A DNA stretch of 64,000 bases, taken from contig NZ_CP034463.1 in assembly GCF_003955715.1 (NCBI RefSeq), positions 4,092,001 through 4,156,000 on the forward strand, written 5' to 3'. The notes beneath the pieces are model-generated. The model did no database searches. It had not been told where the DNA came from and saw only the letters and a program-made list of their open reading frames with translations. Shown here piece by piece: positions 8,239 through 17,507 of the stretch; position 1 is the stretch's first letter, and each line of letters begins with the position of its first letter. Both the position numbers and the translations under genes were made by a program. The stretch comes from Streptomyces aquilus (GTDB taxonomy: Bacteria; Actinomycetota; Actinomycetes; Streptomycetales; Streptomycetaceae).

Positions 8239-9528
8239 TCAGCGCTCCTCGACCGGGACGAAGTCGCGCTCGACCACGCCGGTGTAGATCTGGCGCGGGC
8301 GGCCGATGCGGGAGCCCGGCTCCTTGATCATCTCGTGCCACTGGGCGATCCAGCCCGGGAGGCGGCCGAGGGCGAAGAGGACCGTGAACATCTCGGTCGG
8401 GAAGCCCATCGCGCGGTAGATGAGGCCGGTGTAGAAGTCGACGTTCGGGTAGAGGCTGCGCGAGACGAAGTAGTCGTCGGAGAGCGCGTGCTCCTCCAGC
8501 TTCAGCGCGATGTCCAGCAGCTCGTCGGACTTGCCGAGGGCCGAGAGGACGTCGTGCGCCGCCGCCTTGATGATCTTCGCGCGCGGGTCGAAGTTCTTGT
8601 AGACCCGGTGGCCGAAGCCCATCAGCCGGACGCCGTCCTCCTTGTTCTTCACCTTGCGGATGAAGGAGTCGACGTCACCGCCGGAGGCCTGGATGCCCTC
8701 CAGCATCTCCAGCACGGACTGGTTGGCGCCGCCGTGCAGCGGGCCCCACAGCGCGTTGATGCCGGCCGAGATGGACGCGAACATGTTCGCCTGGGAGGAG
8801 CCGACGAGGCGGACCGTGGAGGTCGAACAGTTCTGCTCGTGGTCGGCGTGCAGGATCAGCAGCTTGTCGAGCGCGGCGACGACGACCGGGTCGAGGTCGT
8901 ACTCCTGGGCCGGCACCGAGAAGGTCATCCGCAGGAAGTTCTCGACGTAGCCGAGGTCGTTGCGCGGGTAGACGAACGGGTGACCGATCGACTTCTTGTA
9001 CGCGTACGCCGCGATCGTCGGGAGCTTGGCGAGCAGACGGATCGTCGAGAGGTTGCGCTGCTTCTCGTCGAACGGGTTGTGGCTGTCCTGGTAGAACGTC
9101 GACAGCGCGGAGACGACCGACGACAGCATGGCCATCGGGTGCGCGTCACGCGGGAAGCCGCGGTAGAAGTTCTTGACGTCCTCGTGCAGCAGGGTGTGCT
9201 GCGTGATGTCGTTCTTGAACACGGTGAGCTCGTCGACCGTCGGCAGCTCGCCGTTGATCAGCAGGTACGCCACCTCCAGGAAGGTGGAGCGCTCGGCCAG
9301 CTGCTCGATCGGGTAGCCGCGGTAGCGGAGGATGCCCGCCTCGCCGTCGAGGTAGGTGATCGCCGATTTGTAGGCGGCCGTGTTGCCGTAGCCGCTGTCC
9401 AGCGTCACCAGACCGGTCTGGGCGCGGAGCTTGCCGATGTCGAAGCCCTTGTCGCCGACGGTGCTGTCGATCACCGGGTAGGTGTACTCGCCATCGCCGT
9501 ACCGCAGTACTACAGAGTTGTCGCTCAC
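8239..9528 (-). CDS. citA: Citrate synthase
   Basis: A 429-residue type I (hexameric-type) citrate synthase, condensing oxaloacetate and acetyl-CoA at the entry to the TCA cycle. Catalytic signatures are present: HGGANQSVLEML with the first active-site His, MGFGHRVYKNFDPRAK with the second His, and the C-terminal RAMGFPTEMFTVLFALGRLP with GWIAQWHEM. The GTG start at 9528 (VSDNSVVLRYGDGEYTYPV) is chosen because it follows GAGGGAA and matches the usual length; an ATG at 9645 would add 39 non-conserved residues. It is monocistronic, with its own terminator at 8178-8210 and a 19-bp palindrome about 110 bases upstream. Confidence 0.95.
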   Translation of the reverse strand: MSDNSVVLRYGDGEYTYPVIDSTVGDKGFDIGKLRAQTGLVTLDSGYGNTAAYKSAITYLDGEAGILRYRGYPIEQLAERSTFLEVAYLLINGELPTVDELTVFKNDITQHTLLHEDVKNFYRGFPRDAHPMAMLSSVVSALSTFYQDSHNPFDEKQRNLSTIRLLAKLPTIAAYAYKKSIGHPFVYPRNDLGYVENFLRMTFSVPAQEYDLDPVVVAALDKLLILHADHEQNCSTSTVRLVGSSQANMFASISAGINALWGPLHGGANQSVLEMLEGIQASGGDVDSFIRKVKNKEDGVRLMGFGHRVYKNFDPRAKIIKAAAHDVLSALGKSDELLDIALKLEEHALSDDYFVSRSLYPNVDFYTGLIYRAMGFPTEMFTVLFALGRLPGWIAQWHEMIKEPGSRIGRPRQIYTGVVERDFVPVEER

Positions 9529-9637
9529 GTCTTCCCTCACCCGACGTTGTGCCTCATCTTCGAGGTTGCCCTGACTGTCTCTACCATCCCCCATTCGGCG
9601 CAGGAGAGTGCACTGGGGGTCGACCATTGGGCCTATT

Positions 9638-9656
9638 GGCGGCACTCAGTGCCGCC
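9638..9656. promoter_or_regulatory. 19-bp perfect palindrome upstream of citA
   Basis: GGCGGCACT-C-AGTGCCGCC is a perfect 9-1-9 inverted repeat between the citA start (9528) and the recD2 stop (9679). It may be an operator for citA or a short terminator for recD2; no T run follows. Confidence 0.45.
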
Positions 9657-9678
9657 AACTTGCCCATCCTGCCCTCCC

Positions 9679-11979
9679 CTACCCGGTTCCGGAAGGGCTC
9701 TGTGACCTAGGTGACTCATTTGATCGATCATTTTTCGGGGCGAGCCTGAAGTCCAGGGCCGTGCAGCGCCGACCCGCCGAGACCGTGCGCACCGCCTGGC
9801 CTATCGCCTTGCGCGAACCGACCAGGACGACCAGCTTCTTGGCCCGGGTGACCGCCGTGTACAGCAGGTTCCGCTGGAGCATCATCCAGGCCCCGGTGGT
9901 GACCGGGATCACCACGGCCGGATATTCACTGCCCTGCGAGCGGTGAATGGTCACCGCGTACGCGTGGGCCAGCTCGTCCAGTTCGTCGAACTCGTACGGC
10001 ACCTCCTCGTCCTCGTCGGTCAGTACCGTCAGGCGCTGGTCGACCGGGTCGAGCGAGGTGACCACGCCCACGGTGCCGTTGAAGACACCGTTCTTGCCCT
10101 TCTCGTAATTGTTGCGAATCTGGGTGACCTTGTCGCCGACCCGGAAGACCCGGCCGCCGAACCGCTTCTCGGACACATCGGGCCGGCCGGGCGTGATGGC
10201 CTGCTGCAACAGGCCGTTGAGGTTGCCGGCGCCGGCGGGCCCGCGGTGCATGGGCGCGAGCACCTGGACGTCCCGGCGCGGGTCGAGCCCGAACTTGGCC
10301 GGAATCCGACGGGCCGCCACGTCCACCGTGAGCCGCCCCGCCTCCTCGGTGTCGTCCTCGACGAAGAGGAAGAAGTCCGTCATGCCGTCGGTGACGGGAT
10401 GCTGCCCGGCGTTGATCCGGTGCGCGTTGGTCACCACGCCGGACTGCTGGGCCTGGCGGAACACGCGCGTGAGGCGCACCGCGGGGATGGGGCTGCCGTC
10501 GGCGAGCAGGTCCCGGAGCACCTCGCCCGCGCCGACGGACGGCAGCTGGTCCACGTCCCCCACGAACAGCAGATGCGCCCCCGGCGGCACCGCCTTCACC
10601 AGCTTGTTGGCGAGCAGCAGGTCCAGCATGGAGGCCTCGTCCACCACCACCAGGTCGGCGTCGAGCGGGCGGTCCTTGTCGTAGGCCGCGTCACCGCCCG
10701 GCTTCAGCTCCAGGAGGCGGTGGACGGTGGAGGCCTCGGCGCCGGTGAGCTCGGCGAGGCGCTTGGCGGCGCGGCCGGTGGGGGCCGCCAGCACCACCCG
10801 GGCCTTCTTGGCGCGGGCCAGCTCCACGATCGAGCGGACCGTGAAGGACTTGCCGCAGCCGGGTCCGCCGGTCAGGACGGCGACCTTCTTGGTGAGCGCC
10901 AGCTTCACGGCGGCCTCCTGCTCGGGCGCCAGCTCGGCTCCCGTACGGCCCTTCAGCCAGGTCAGCGCCTTGTCCCAGGCCACGTCCCGGAAGCCCGGCA
11001 TCCGGTCCTCGTCGGTGCGCAGGAGACGCAGCAGCTGGGCGGCGAGGGAGAGTTCGGCGCGGTGGAAGGGGACCAGGTAGACGGCGGTGACTGGCTCGCC
11101 GTGCTCGCCTGGGACCTTCTCCCGGACGACGCCGGGTTCGCCGGTGTCCTCGTCCGGCTCGGCGAGTTCGGCGAGGCACTCGATGACCAGACCGGTGTCG
11201 ACCTGGAGCAGCTTCACCGCGTCGGCGATCAGCCGCTCCTCGGGGAGGTAGCAGTTTCCCTGGTCGGTGGCCTGCGACAGCGCGTACTGGAGGCCCGCCT
11301 TCACGCGCTCCGGGCTGTCGTGCGGGATGCCGACGGACTGGGCGATCTTGTCGGCGGTGAGGAAGCCGATGCCCCAGACGTCGGCGGCGAGGCGGTAGGG
11401 CTGGTTCTTGACGACGGAGATGGAGGCGTCGCCGTACTTCTTGTAGATCCGGACCGCGATCGACGTCGACACCTCGACGGTCTGGAGGAAGAGCATGACC
11501 TCCTTGATCGCCTTCTGCTCCTCCCACGCGTCGGCGATCTTCTTGGTCCGCTTCGGGCCGAGGCCCGGGACCTCGATGAGCCGCTTGGGCTCCTCCTCGA
11601 TGATGCGCAGGGTGTCCAGGCCGAAGTGCTGGGTGATGCGGTCGGCGAAGACCGGGCCGATGCCCTTGACCAGCCCGGAGCCGAGATAGCGGCGGATGCC
11701 CTGGACGGTGGCGGGCAGGACGGTCGTGTAGTTCTCCACGGTGAACTGCTTGCCGTACTGCGGGTGGGAACCCCAACGCCCCTCCATGCGCAGGGACTCG
11801 CCGACCTGGGCGCCGAGCAGCGCGCCGACGACCGTGAGGAGGTCGCCGCCGCCCCGGCCGGTGTCCACGCGCGCGACGGTGTAGCCGTTCTCCTCGTTGG
11901 CGTACGTGATGCGCTCCAGCACGCCTTCGAGGACGGCGAGTCGCCGCTCGCCCGTCGCGTTCCCCGCCTGTTGAGCCAT
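9679..11979 (-). CDS. recD2: RecD2-type ATP-dependent DNA helicase
   Basis: A 766-residue SF1B helicase of the RecD2 (RecD-like, RecBC-independent) family, a 5'-3' DNA helicase of repair and replication. The N-terminal region carries helix-hairpin-helix elements (GSGLVKGIGPVFADRI; VPGLGPKRTKKIADAW). The helicase core shows Walker A TGGPGCGKSFT at about residue 370, Walker B VVDEASMLD, GDVDQLPSVGAG, and the UvrD-like C-terminal motif VTIHRSQGSEYPAV with YTAVTRAKKLV. The C-terminal tail after about residue 745 is short and charged. ATG 11979 is the first Met. The gene is upstream of citA on the same strand but the palindrome and gap suggest separate units. Confidence 0.93.
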   Translation of the reverse strand: MAQQAGNATGERRLAVLEGVLERITYANEENGYTVARVDTGRGGGDLLTVVGALLGAQVGESLRMEGRWGSHPQYGKQFTVENYTTVLPATVQGIRRYLGSGLVKGIGPVFADRITQHFGLDTLRIIEEEPKRLIEVPGLGPKRTKKIADAWEEQKAIKEVMLFLQTVEVSTSIAVRIYKKYGDASISVVKNQPYRLAADVWGIGFLTADKIAQSVGIPHDSPERVKAGLQYALSQATDQGNCYLPEERLIADAVKLLQVDTGLVIECLAELAEPDEDTGEPGVVREKVPGEHGEPVTAVYLVPFHRAELSLAAQLLRLLRTDEDRMPGFRDVAWDKALTWLKGRTGAELAPEQEAAVKLALTKKVAVLTGGPGCGKSFTVRSIVELARAKKARVVLAAPTGRAAKRLAELTGAEASTVHRLLELKPGGDAAYDKDRPLDADLVVVDEASMLDLLLANKLVKAVPPGAHLLFVGDVDQLPSVGAGEVLRDLLADGSPIPAVRLTRVFRQAQQSGVVTNAHRINAGQHPVTDGMTDFFLFVEDDTEEAGRLTVDVAARRIPAKFGLDPRRDVQVLAPMHRGPAGAGNLNGLLQQAITPGRPDVSEKRFGGRVFRVGDKVTQIRNNYEKGKNGVFNGTVGVVTSLDPVDQRLTVLTDEDEEVPYEFDELDELAHAYAVTIHRSQGSEYPAVVIPVTTGAWMMLQRNLLYTAVTRAKKLVVLVGSRKAIGQAVRTVSAGRRCTALDFRLAPKNDRSNESPRSQSPSGTG

Positions 11980-12033
11980 GATCCGACGGTACCGGTGGGG
12001 TGTGACATCGACCGGGGTTGTCCACAGACGGGG

Positions 12034-12993
12034 CTAGACCCTGTTGCGCGGCCTTTCCTCGTCGGCGGTGCCGGGGCGGCGGGCGGACTCGGCGAGCGCG
12101 CGGAACCGGTCCCACTCCACCGCGGGCCGGGTCAGACCACGGCGGTGCAGATACCGGTCGGTCGCCCGCTGGGTGCGGCGCAGGACCCGTACGGCGTCGC
12201 TCGGCCGTCCCGAGCCCATCGGCTCCAGCACCTTCCCGGGCACGAGAAGCCAACCGTCGTCGGTCTGCCGCAACTCCCCGCGGACCAGGGCGTTCCGCAT
12301 CCGGTTGAGCTTCTCGTCGTGCCGGTGCACCAGCAGCGAGGCGGGGCCGGGCACCATCGCGTGGTCGTCCGGCGGACTCACCGCGAAGCCGCCCACCGTG
12401 GGCGCGGTCCGGGTGCGGGCCAGTGCGGGCGCCCCGGAGGCGTCCCGGGCGGCGAGGACCGCCGTGGCATGGCGGGCGAGCTGCTCCGCGCCGGGCAACG
12501 GCGAGCCGTCCGGCCCGGCGGACACCTTCAGCAAGGGGGGCGCCCCGGCGGACCGCACGATCACCTGTTCCGGGGTGACGGTGATGACGAGCCGCAGGTA
12601 GTACCAGTCCATCAGCCGCCGCATCGGGCGCGAGAGATACGACCGGCTGTGCGGCTGCCGCTCGAAGAGCATCCGCCAGTAGTCGTCGAGGCCCTGCGGT
12701 CCCGTCCTGATGTCGTCGGGGCACTCGGCGCTGCCGCCGACGAAGATCTCCGGGGCGTCGGTGAGACCGCTGCCGGTGGGGTCGGAGAAGAGCAGCGCGA
12801 CGCGGCCGTCCCGGCGGATGTTCAGCGCCTTCTGCGCGAAGGCGAGGGACGTGGTCAGCACCAGCGTCCCGTCCTCGCGGCGCCACACCGCCGTCGGCCA
12901 GGCGAGCGGGGTCCCGTCCCGGCCCAGGGTGACGAACTCGCAGGTGCGGTAGGCGTCCAGGACGGCCGTCGGGGCGGAGCCGAGTACGGTCAC
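12034..12993 (-). CDS. Pyridoxamine 5'-phosphate oxidase-like FMN-binding family protein
   Basis: A 319-residue protein whose N-terminal about 150 residues follow the split-barrel PPOX fold: FVTLGRDGTPLAWPTAVW, then LVLTTSLAFAQKALNIRRDG and RVALLFSDPTGSG. Such proteins bind FMN or F420 and act as oxidases, reductases or non-catalytic flavin proteins. The C-terminal part (HRHDEKLNRMRNALVRGELR onward) is Arg-rich and unfamiliar. The GTG start overlaps the stop of the upstream hemerythrin gene by four bases, so the two are translationally coupled. A shared role in redox or nitric oxide stress is plausible but not shown. Confidence 0.72.
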   Translation of the reverse strand: MTVLGSAPTAVLDAYRTCEFVTLGRDGTPLAWPTAVWRREDGTLVLTTSLAFAQKALNIRRDGRVALLFSDPTGSGLTDAPEIFVGGSAECPDDIRTGPQGLDDYWRMLFERQPHSRSYLSRPMRRLMDWYYLRLVITVTPEQVIVRSAGAPPLLKVSAGPDGSPLPGAEQLARHATAVLAARDASGAPALARTRTAPTVGGFAVSPPDDHAMVPGPASLLVHRHDEKLNRMRNALVRGELRQTDDGWLLVPGKVLEPMGSGRPSDAVRVLRRTQRATDRYLHRRGLTRPAVEWDRFRALAESARRPGTADEERPRNRV

Positions 12994-13691
12994 CGTACCG
13001 TCCCCCCGGCCAGCGGGGCCCGCATGGCCTGGCAGAACGCGGTGTACTGCCGCCGCCCCACCCACCGCCACATCAGCCGTCCGAGCAGCGGTGCCCGGCC
13101 CAGGAAGTAGGCCCGCTCGTCCTCCGTGGCGTCCTCCAGGATCGCGCCGAGGGCCAGCATGACCTTGTTCTTCGGGAGGGTCTCCAGGCCGCGGCGGCCC
13201 ACCTCGTCCCACTCGGCGACGGTCAGATGCTCCGCGACCAGGGGAAGGACCAGCTTCTCCTCGTCGTCCAGGTGGTCGAGGAGGGCGAGCCGGTGCTCCT
13301 CCAGCGCCAGGGCGAGCTCCTGCCCGGCGACACTGTCGGCCGAGCCCCGCCACTGGGGCGCCCACTCCCCCACGGCTGCCAGGGTCCGGTCTATGTGGCC
13401 GTGCTGGTCCTCCATCCGGGCCACCAGGTCGTCCCGCGCGGCGGCCCGCTCCCGCAGCAGGGGCCAGATCAGCTCGTCCTCCAGCGCGTGGTGATGGTGC
13501 AGCCCCATCACGTAGTCGTCCAGATACGCCGCGACCTCACCGGCCCGGGCCGACGCGCCGTCCGGCACGGCACGGACCAGGCGGGGCAGCAGCGCGGACT
13601 CCCGGCGGAAGACGCGGTGCACCACGACCATCTCGTGGGTGTGGGGGCGGCCGCCGGCGGGAAGGCCGGACGGGGTGGAGTTGGGGGTCAC
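12990..13691 (-). CDS. Hemerythrin HHE cation-binding domain protein
   Basis: A 233-residue four-helix-bundle protein. Iron-ligand type His/Glu pairs appear in order: HTHEMVVVHRVFRRE, GLHHHHALEDELIWPLL, MEDQHGHIDRTL and LLDHLDDEEKLVLPLVAEH. HHE proteins bind a di-iron centre and sense or carry O2 or NO, or protect against iron and oxidative stress. The GTG at 13691 has GAAGGA eight bases upstream; extension further upstream gives a basic low-complexity stretch. It is the first gene of a two-gene unit with the FMN-type protein downstream (GTGA overlap), and divergent from the AfsR-like gene. Confidence 0.88.
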   Translation of the reverse strand: MTPNSTPSGLPAGGRPHTHEMVVVHRVFRRESALLPRLVRAVPDGASARAGEVAAYLDDYVMGLHHHHALEDELIWPLLRERAAARDDLVARMEDQHGHIDRTLAAVGEWAPQWRGSADSVAGQELALALEEHRLALLDHLDDEEKLVLPLVAEHLTVAEWDEVGRRGLETLPKNKVMLALGAILEDATEDERAYFLGRAPLLGRLMWRWVGRRQYTAFCQAMRAPLAGGTVR

Positions 13692-13865
13692 GCGGGTGTC
13701 CTTCGACGTTCGGATACAGACGGTGACCACGCTCGCGGCGCGTGCTTGGCGGTGACATGGAGTCCGCTTGGAGCCCCCTCGACAGCGCCGCCGATGTCCG
13801 GTCCGACCAGCGCGTTTAGTACCTGTTGACGGTGTGCGCACCGGGCTCGACTACATTTCGGCGGC

Positions 13866-16800
13866 GTGCTGTCCATCAGAGTCCTGGGTCCCCTGGGTGC
13901 CGATGTCGCGGGCGCCCCGGTGGAGTTGGGGCCCCCGCGGCAGCGGGCCGTCCTCGCTCTCCTCGTCGCCGCCCGCGGCAGGGTGACGTCCGTCGACCGC
14001 ATGGTGGACGAACTGTGGCGCGGGGCACCCCCGGCCAAGGCGACCGTGTCCCTCCAGTCGTACGTGTCGAACCTGCGCCGTCTGCTCGAACCCGGGCGGC
14101 CGCCCCGTGCACCCGCCTCCGTGCTGGTCTCCGCCGCTCCCGGATACGCCGTGCGGCTGCCCGAGGACACCGTGGACGCCTGGCGCTTCGAGTCCTGGGT
14201 GAGCCGTGCCCGGCGCGCGCCCGCGGCACAGGCCCGGGAGCTGCTGACCGAGGCCCTGCGCTGGTGGCAGGGGCCCCCGTTCCTGGAGCACGCGGACGAG
14301 ACCTGGGCGCTCCCCGAGGCGGCCCGCCTGAACGCGCTGTGCGCGGAGGCCCACGAACTCGCCGTCGCCGCCGGTCTGCGCACCGGGCACACCGCCGAGG
14401 CCACCCTCGCCGCCGAGGCCATGGTCCGCGACCGGCCGCTGCGCGAGGAGGGCTGGCGGCTGCTGGCGCTCGCCCACTGGGCCGGCGGCCGGCGCGCCGA
14501 CGCCCTCGCCGCGCTGCGCCGGGCCCGCGCGGTCCTGCGCGACGAGCTCGGCTGCGACCCCTCACCGGCCCTGGCCGAGCTGGAACACGCCGTCCTCGCC
14601 CAAAAGCTGGACGTCCTGCGGGCGGCGGTACCGGCAGCGCGGCGGACAGCGTCCGTACCGGCCCCGTCACCGGCGGGGGCGGTCCTGCCTGGCCCGACTC
14701 CAGCACCCGCCCTGCCCGGCCCGGCCGCACCACCACCCCCCGCGACCGTCCACCCCACCCCGCCCCGTGGCGGTCACGACCTGTTCGTCGGCCGGAGCGA
14801 GGAGCTGCGGGCCCTGGACGGCGCCGCACAGGCGGCCCGGCGCACGGGCGGCATGGTGCTGGTCACCGGCGAGGCGGGGGCGGGCAAGTCCGCCCTGCTC
14901 GCCCGGCTCACCGACCGCCTGCGCGGCAGGGGCTGGACGGTGGTCGTCGGCCGCTGCCCCGAGGACGAGGGCGCCCCACCGGCCTGGGCCTGGACCGAGG
15001 CGCTCGGCGCACTCGCGCGCACGGCACCCCCCACACGGCCGGAGGAACTGGCGGCCCTCCTGCGCGAGTCCGACAGCACGCCTGCCGCGCCGGACGCCAT
15101 GGCCCGCACGAACGCGGACGGCACCACGACGGCCCCCGCCACCATGGCGAGCGCAAACCCGGACGGCACCACAACCGCCCCCGCCACCATGGCGCGCGCG
15201 AACCCGGACGGCACCACATCCGCCTCCGCCACCATCACGCGCACAACCCCGGACGGCACCACAACCGCCCCCAACACCCCGATCCGACCCCCCGCCGGCC
15301 TCCCCTCTCCCCCCGCCGGTCCCCCCTCCCCCTCCGGCAGCGCCCCCACCACCCGCGACGAGGCCACCGCGGGCCGCTTCCGGCTGTACCGGGCCTTCGC
15401 CGCCTGGCTGCGGGACGCGGCGGCCGGGCGGCCGATCGCCGTCGTCCTGGAGGACCTGCACCGCGCCGACGGGCAGACCCTCGCCCTGCTCGAAGCGGCC
15501 GCCGCGATCACCGGGGTGCCGCTGCTCACCGTCGCCTGCTACCGGCCGGCCGAGGTGAACGGGCATCTGGCCAAGAGCCTGGCCCACCTCGCGCCCCGGT
15601 TCCCGCACCGGATCGCCCTCGGCGGCCTGTCGCAGCGGGACATCGCCACCGTCGTCACCGCCGTCCGCGGCGGGCCCGTGGACGCGGCCACGGTGACGGC
15701 GCTCGCCGAGCGCACCGGCGGCAACCCGTTCTACGTGTGGGAGAGCGCGCGGCTGCTGGCCGACGAGGGCGCCCTGGTCGCCGTGTCCGAAGTGCCGCAA
15801 GGAGTACGGGACGTGCTGCGCAGGCGGCTCGCCCTGCTGCCCGCCGAAGCGCTCGCGGCCGTACGGCTCGCGGCGGTGGCGGGGCTGGAGTCCGACGTCG
15901 CGCTGCTCGCGGACGCGGCCGAGGCGGACGAGGAGACCGTGCTGGCGGGACTAGAGGCGGCCGTCGCCGCAGATCTGCTGACCGAGCCGGGGCCGGGGCG
16001 GGTGCGGTTCGTGCACGCGCTGGTCCGCGACACCGTCTACACGGACCTGTCCGGCACCCGGCGGGCCCGCCTGCACGACCGGATCGCCGTCGAACTGCGC
16101 CGCCACCGCCCCGACGACCTCGCCGCGCTGGCCCACCACTTCGCCCGTTCCGGCCGTACGGCGAACGCTCCCCTGGCCGTCGACTACGCGCTGCGGGCCG
16201 CCGAGCGGGCCGAGCGGCGGTACGCCCACGACGTGGCCGTGGGACTGATCGAGCAGGCGCTGGAGGCGCACACCGCGGCGACCGCCGATCCCGAGGACGA
16301 TCCGGACGGCACCGTCGCGCTGCTGGTGCGGCTGCTGGGCGCACAGGTGCGGGCCGGTGCCACCGACGCCGCCCGGCGCACCCGGGGGCGGGCCGTCGAC
16401 CTGGCCGTACGGGCGGGCCGGGACGATCTCGCCGCGGCGGTCTACGGCGGCTGGACCGAACCCTCCCCGTGGCGAAGCCGCCTGGAGGGCTTCCTGGACC
16501 GGACCGACCTGGCCCATCTGGAGCGGCTCGCCCGTGACCCCGCGCTGGACGGTCCGACCCGCGCGCGCGTGCTCCAGGTCCTGGCCGACGCGGTGGCGGG
16601 CGAGGACGCGCCGCGGGCCCTCGACGCGGCACGCAGCCAGTTGGCGCTGGCCCGGGCCGACGGCGAACCCCGGCTGCTGGCCTCGGCGTTGATGACGTCC
16701 GCGCGGGTGCTGCCGCACGAGACGCAGGGCACGGCCCGCACCCCGCTCGTCGCCGAACTGCGCGAGCTGGCCCGGGCCCACGACCTGCCCGCCCATCGCT

Positions 16801-17507
16801 GGGTCTGCGAACACCTCGACGGTCTGACGGCCGCGACCCGCAACGACCCGGACGCGGTACGCCGGCACACCGCCGCCGGACTGGAACTCGCCCGCCGCTA
16901 CCGGATGCGCTGGGCGCAGGGCATCAACGTCGCCACCTCGGCCATGCTGGCCGCGGTCGCCGGCCGGTTCGAGGAGGCGGAGGCCCGGTACGCCGAGGCC
17001 GAGGGGCTCTTCCAGCGGGTCGGCACGCAACACGCCACGGGGCCGCGCACGCTGGGCCTGTGGACGATCCGGCTCACGCAGGGCCGCGAGGCGGAGATCG
17101 AGGCCGACGTCCGTGCCGTCCACGCGGCGGTCGGCGCCCCCGTCGCCGTGGCCCTCGCGCTCGTCCTGGCCCGGCTGGGACGGCTCGCGGAGGCGCGGGC
17201 CGTCGAGTTCCCGGCGCGGCCGGTGACGGACCATCTCTACGGGCTGGAGCTCGACTACCGCAGTCAGCTCGCGGTCCTGCTGGGCGACCGGGACACCGCC
17301 CGCATGCTGGTCGGCCATCTGCTGCCGCTGCGGGAGCAGTTCGCCGGGACGGCCGGCGGGGCCTACGCCACGCGTCCCCTCGCCCGGGCCCTCGGGGACC
17401 TGTACCGGTTCCTCGGTGAGCAGCGGCACGCGGCCGAGGCGTACACCGTGGCGGAGCGCGTCGCCCGCGCGTGGGGGGCGCCGGTCAGCGGGGCGGGCTC
17501 TTCCTGA
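13866..17507 (+). CDS. AfsR/SARP-type regulator with BTAD, ATPase and TPR-like regions
   Basis: A 1213-residue regulator. It opens with an OmpR-like winged helix (residues 1-95; MLSIRVLGPLGADVAGAPVE), then a bacterial transcriptional activator domain (about 97-245, ending LRDELGCDPSPALAELE). A Pro/Ala linker follows, then an AAA/STAND-like ATPase with Walker A TGEAGAGKSAL near 334-343 and Walker B-like IAVVLEDLHRAD near 522, and a C-terminal helical-repeat region to the end. Residues 411-470 are four tandem copies of a 15-residue unit, between Walker A and B. Such regulators control secondary metabolism. The GTG start has no good Shine-Dalgarno; TACATT at 13852-13857 would place transcription at or next to the start codon, so it may be leaderless. 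Its end overlaps the convergent MFS gene by 23 bases. Confidence 0.88.
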   Translation: MLSIRVLGPLGADVAGAPVELGPPRQRAVLALLVAARGRVTSVDRMVDELWRGAPPAKATVSLQSYVSNLRRLLEPGRPPRAPASVLVSAAPGYAVRLPEDTVDAWRFESWVSRARRAPAAQARELLTEALRWWQGPPFLEHADETWALPEAARLNALCAEAHELAVAAGLRTGHTAEATLAAEAMVRDRPLREEGWRLLALAHWAGGRRADALAALRRARAVLRDELGCDPSPALAELEHAVLAQKLDVLRAAVPAARRTASVPAPSPAGAVLPGPTPAPALPGPAAPPPPATVHPTPPRGGHDLFVGRSEELRALDGAAQAARRTGGMVLVTGEAGAGKSALLARLTDRLRGRGWTVVVGRCPEDEGAPPAWAWTEALGALARTAPPTRPEELAALLRESDSTPAAPDAMARTNADGTTTAPATMASANPDGTTTAPATMARANPDGTTSASATITRTTPDGTTTAPNTPIRPPAGLPSPPAGPPSPSGSAPTTRDEATAGRFRLYRAFAAWLRDAAAGRPIAVVLEDLHRADGQTLALLEAAAAITGVPLLTVACYRPAEVNGHLAKSLAHLAPRFPHRIALGGLSQRDIATVVTAVRGGPVDAATVTALAERTGGNPFYVWESARLLADEGALVAVSEVPQGVRDVLRRRLALLPAEALAAVRLAAVAGLESDVALLADAAEADEETVLAGLEAAVAADLLTEPGPGRVRFVHALVRDTVYTDLSGTRRARLHDRIAVELRRHRPDDLAALAHHFARSGRTANAPLAVDYALRAAERAERRYAHDVAVGLIEQALEAHTAATADPEDDPDGTVALLVRLLGAQVRAGATDAARRTRGRAVDLAVRAGRDDLAAAVYGGWTEPSPWRSRLEGFLDRTDLAHLERLARDPALDGPTRARVLQVLADAVAGEDAPRALDAARSQLALARADGEPRLLASALMTSARVLPHETQGTARTPLVAELRELARAHDLPAHRWVCEHLDGLTAATRNDPDAVRRHTAAGLELARRYRMRWAQGINVATSAMLAAVAGRFEEAEARYAEAEGLFQRVGTQHATGPRTLGLWTIRLTQGREAEIEADVRAVHAAVGAPVAVALALVLARLGRLAEARAVEFPARPVTDHLYGLELDYRSQLAVLLGDRDTARMLVGHLLPLREQFAGTAGGAYATRPLARALGDLYRFLGEQRHAAEAYTVAERVARAWGAPVSGAGSS
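15096..15275 (+). repeat. Four tandem 45-bp units coding a 15-residue repeat
   Basis: Units start at 15096, 15141, 15186 and 15231. The protein units read AMARTNADGTTTAPA, TMASANPDGTTTAPA, TMARANPDGTTSASA and TITRTTPDGTTTAPN. All stay in frame. They sit inside the ATPase region of the AfsR-like protein and are followed by a Pro-rich segment, so they form a flexible Thr/Ala/Pro insert. Copy number probably varies between strains. Confidence 0.9.

Noticed and set aside
9529..9645. Upstream start of citrate synthase at 9645
   Set aside because: The extra 39 residues are not family-like and GTG 9528 has a GAGGGAA ribosome site and matches the usual 429-residue length.
9943..13110. Very long plus-strand open frame opposite recD2 and its neighbours
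   Set aside because: It is antisense to recD2, whose protein has complete helicase motifs; the opposite frame has no recognisable domains and is a by-product of high GC content.
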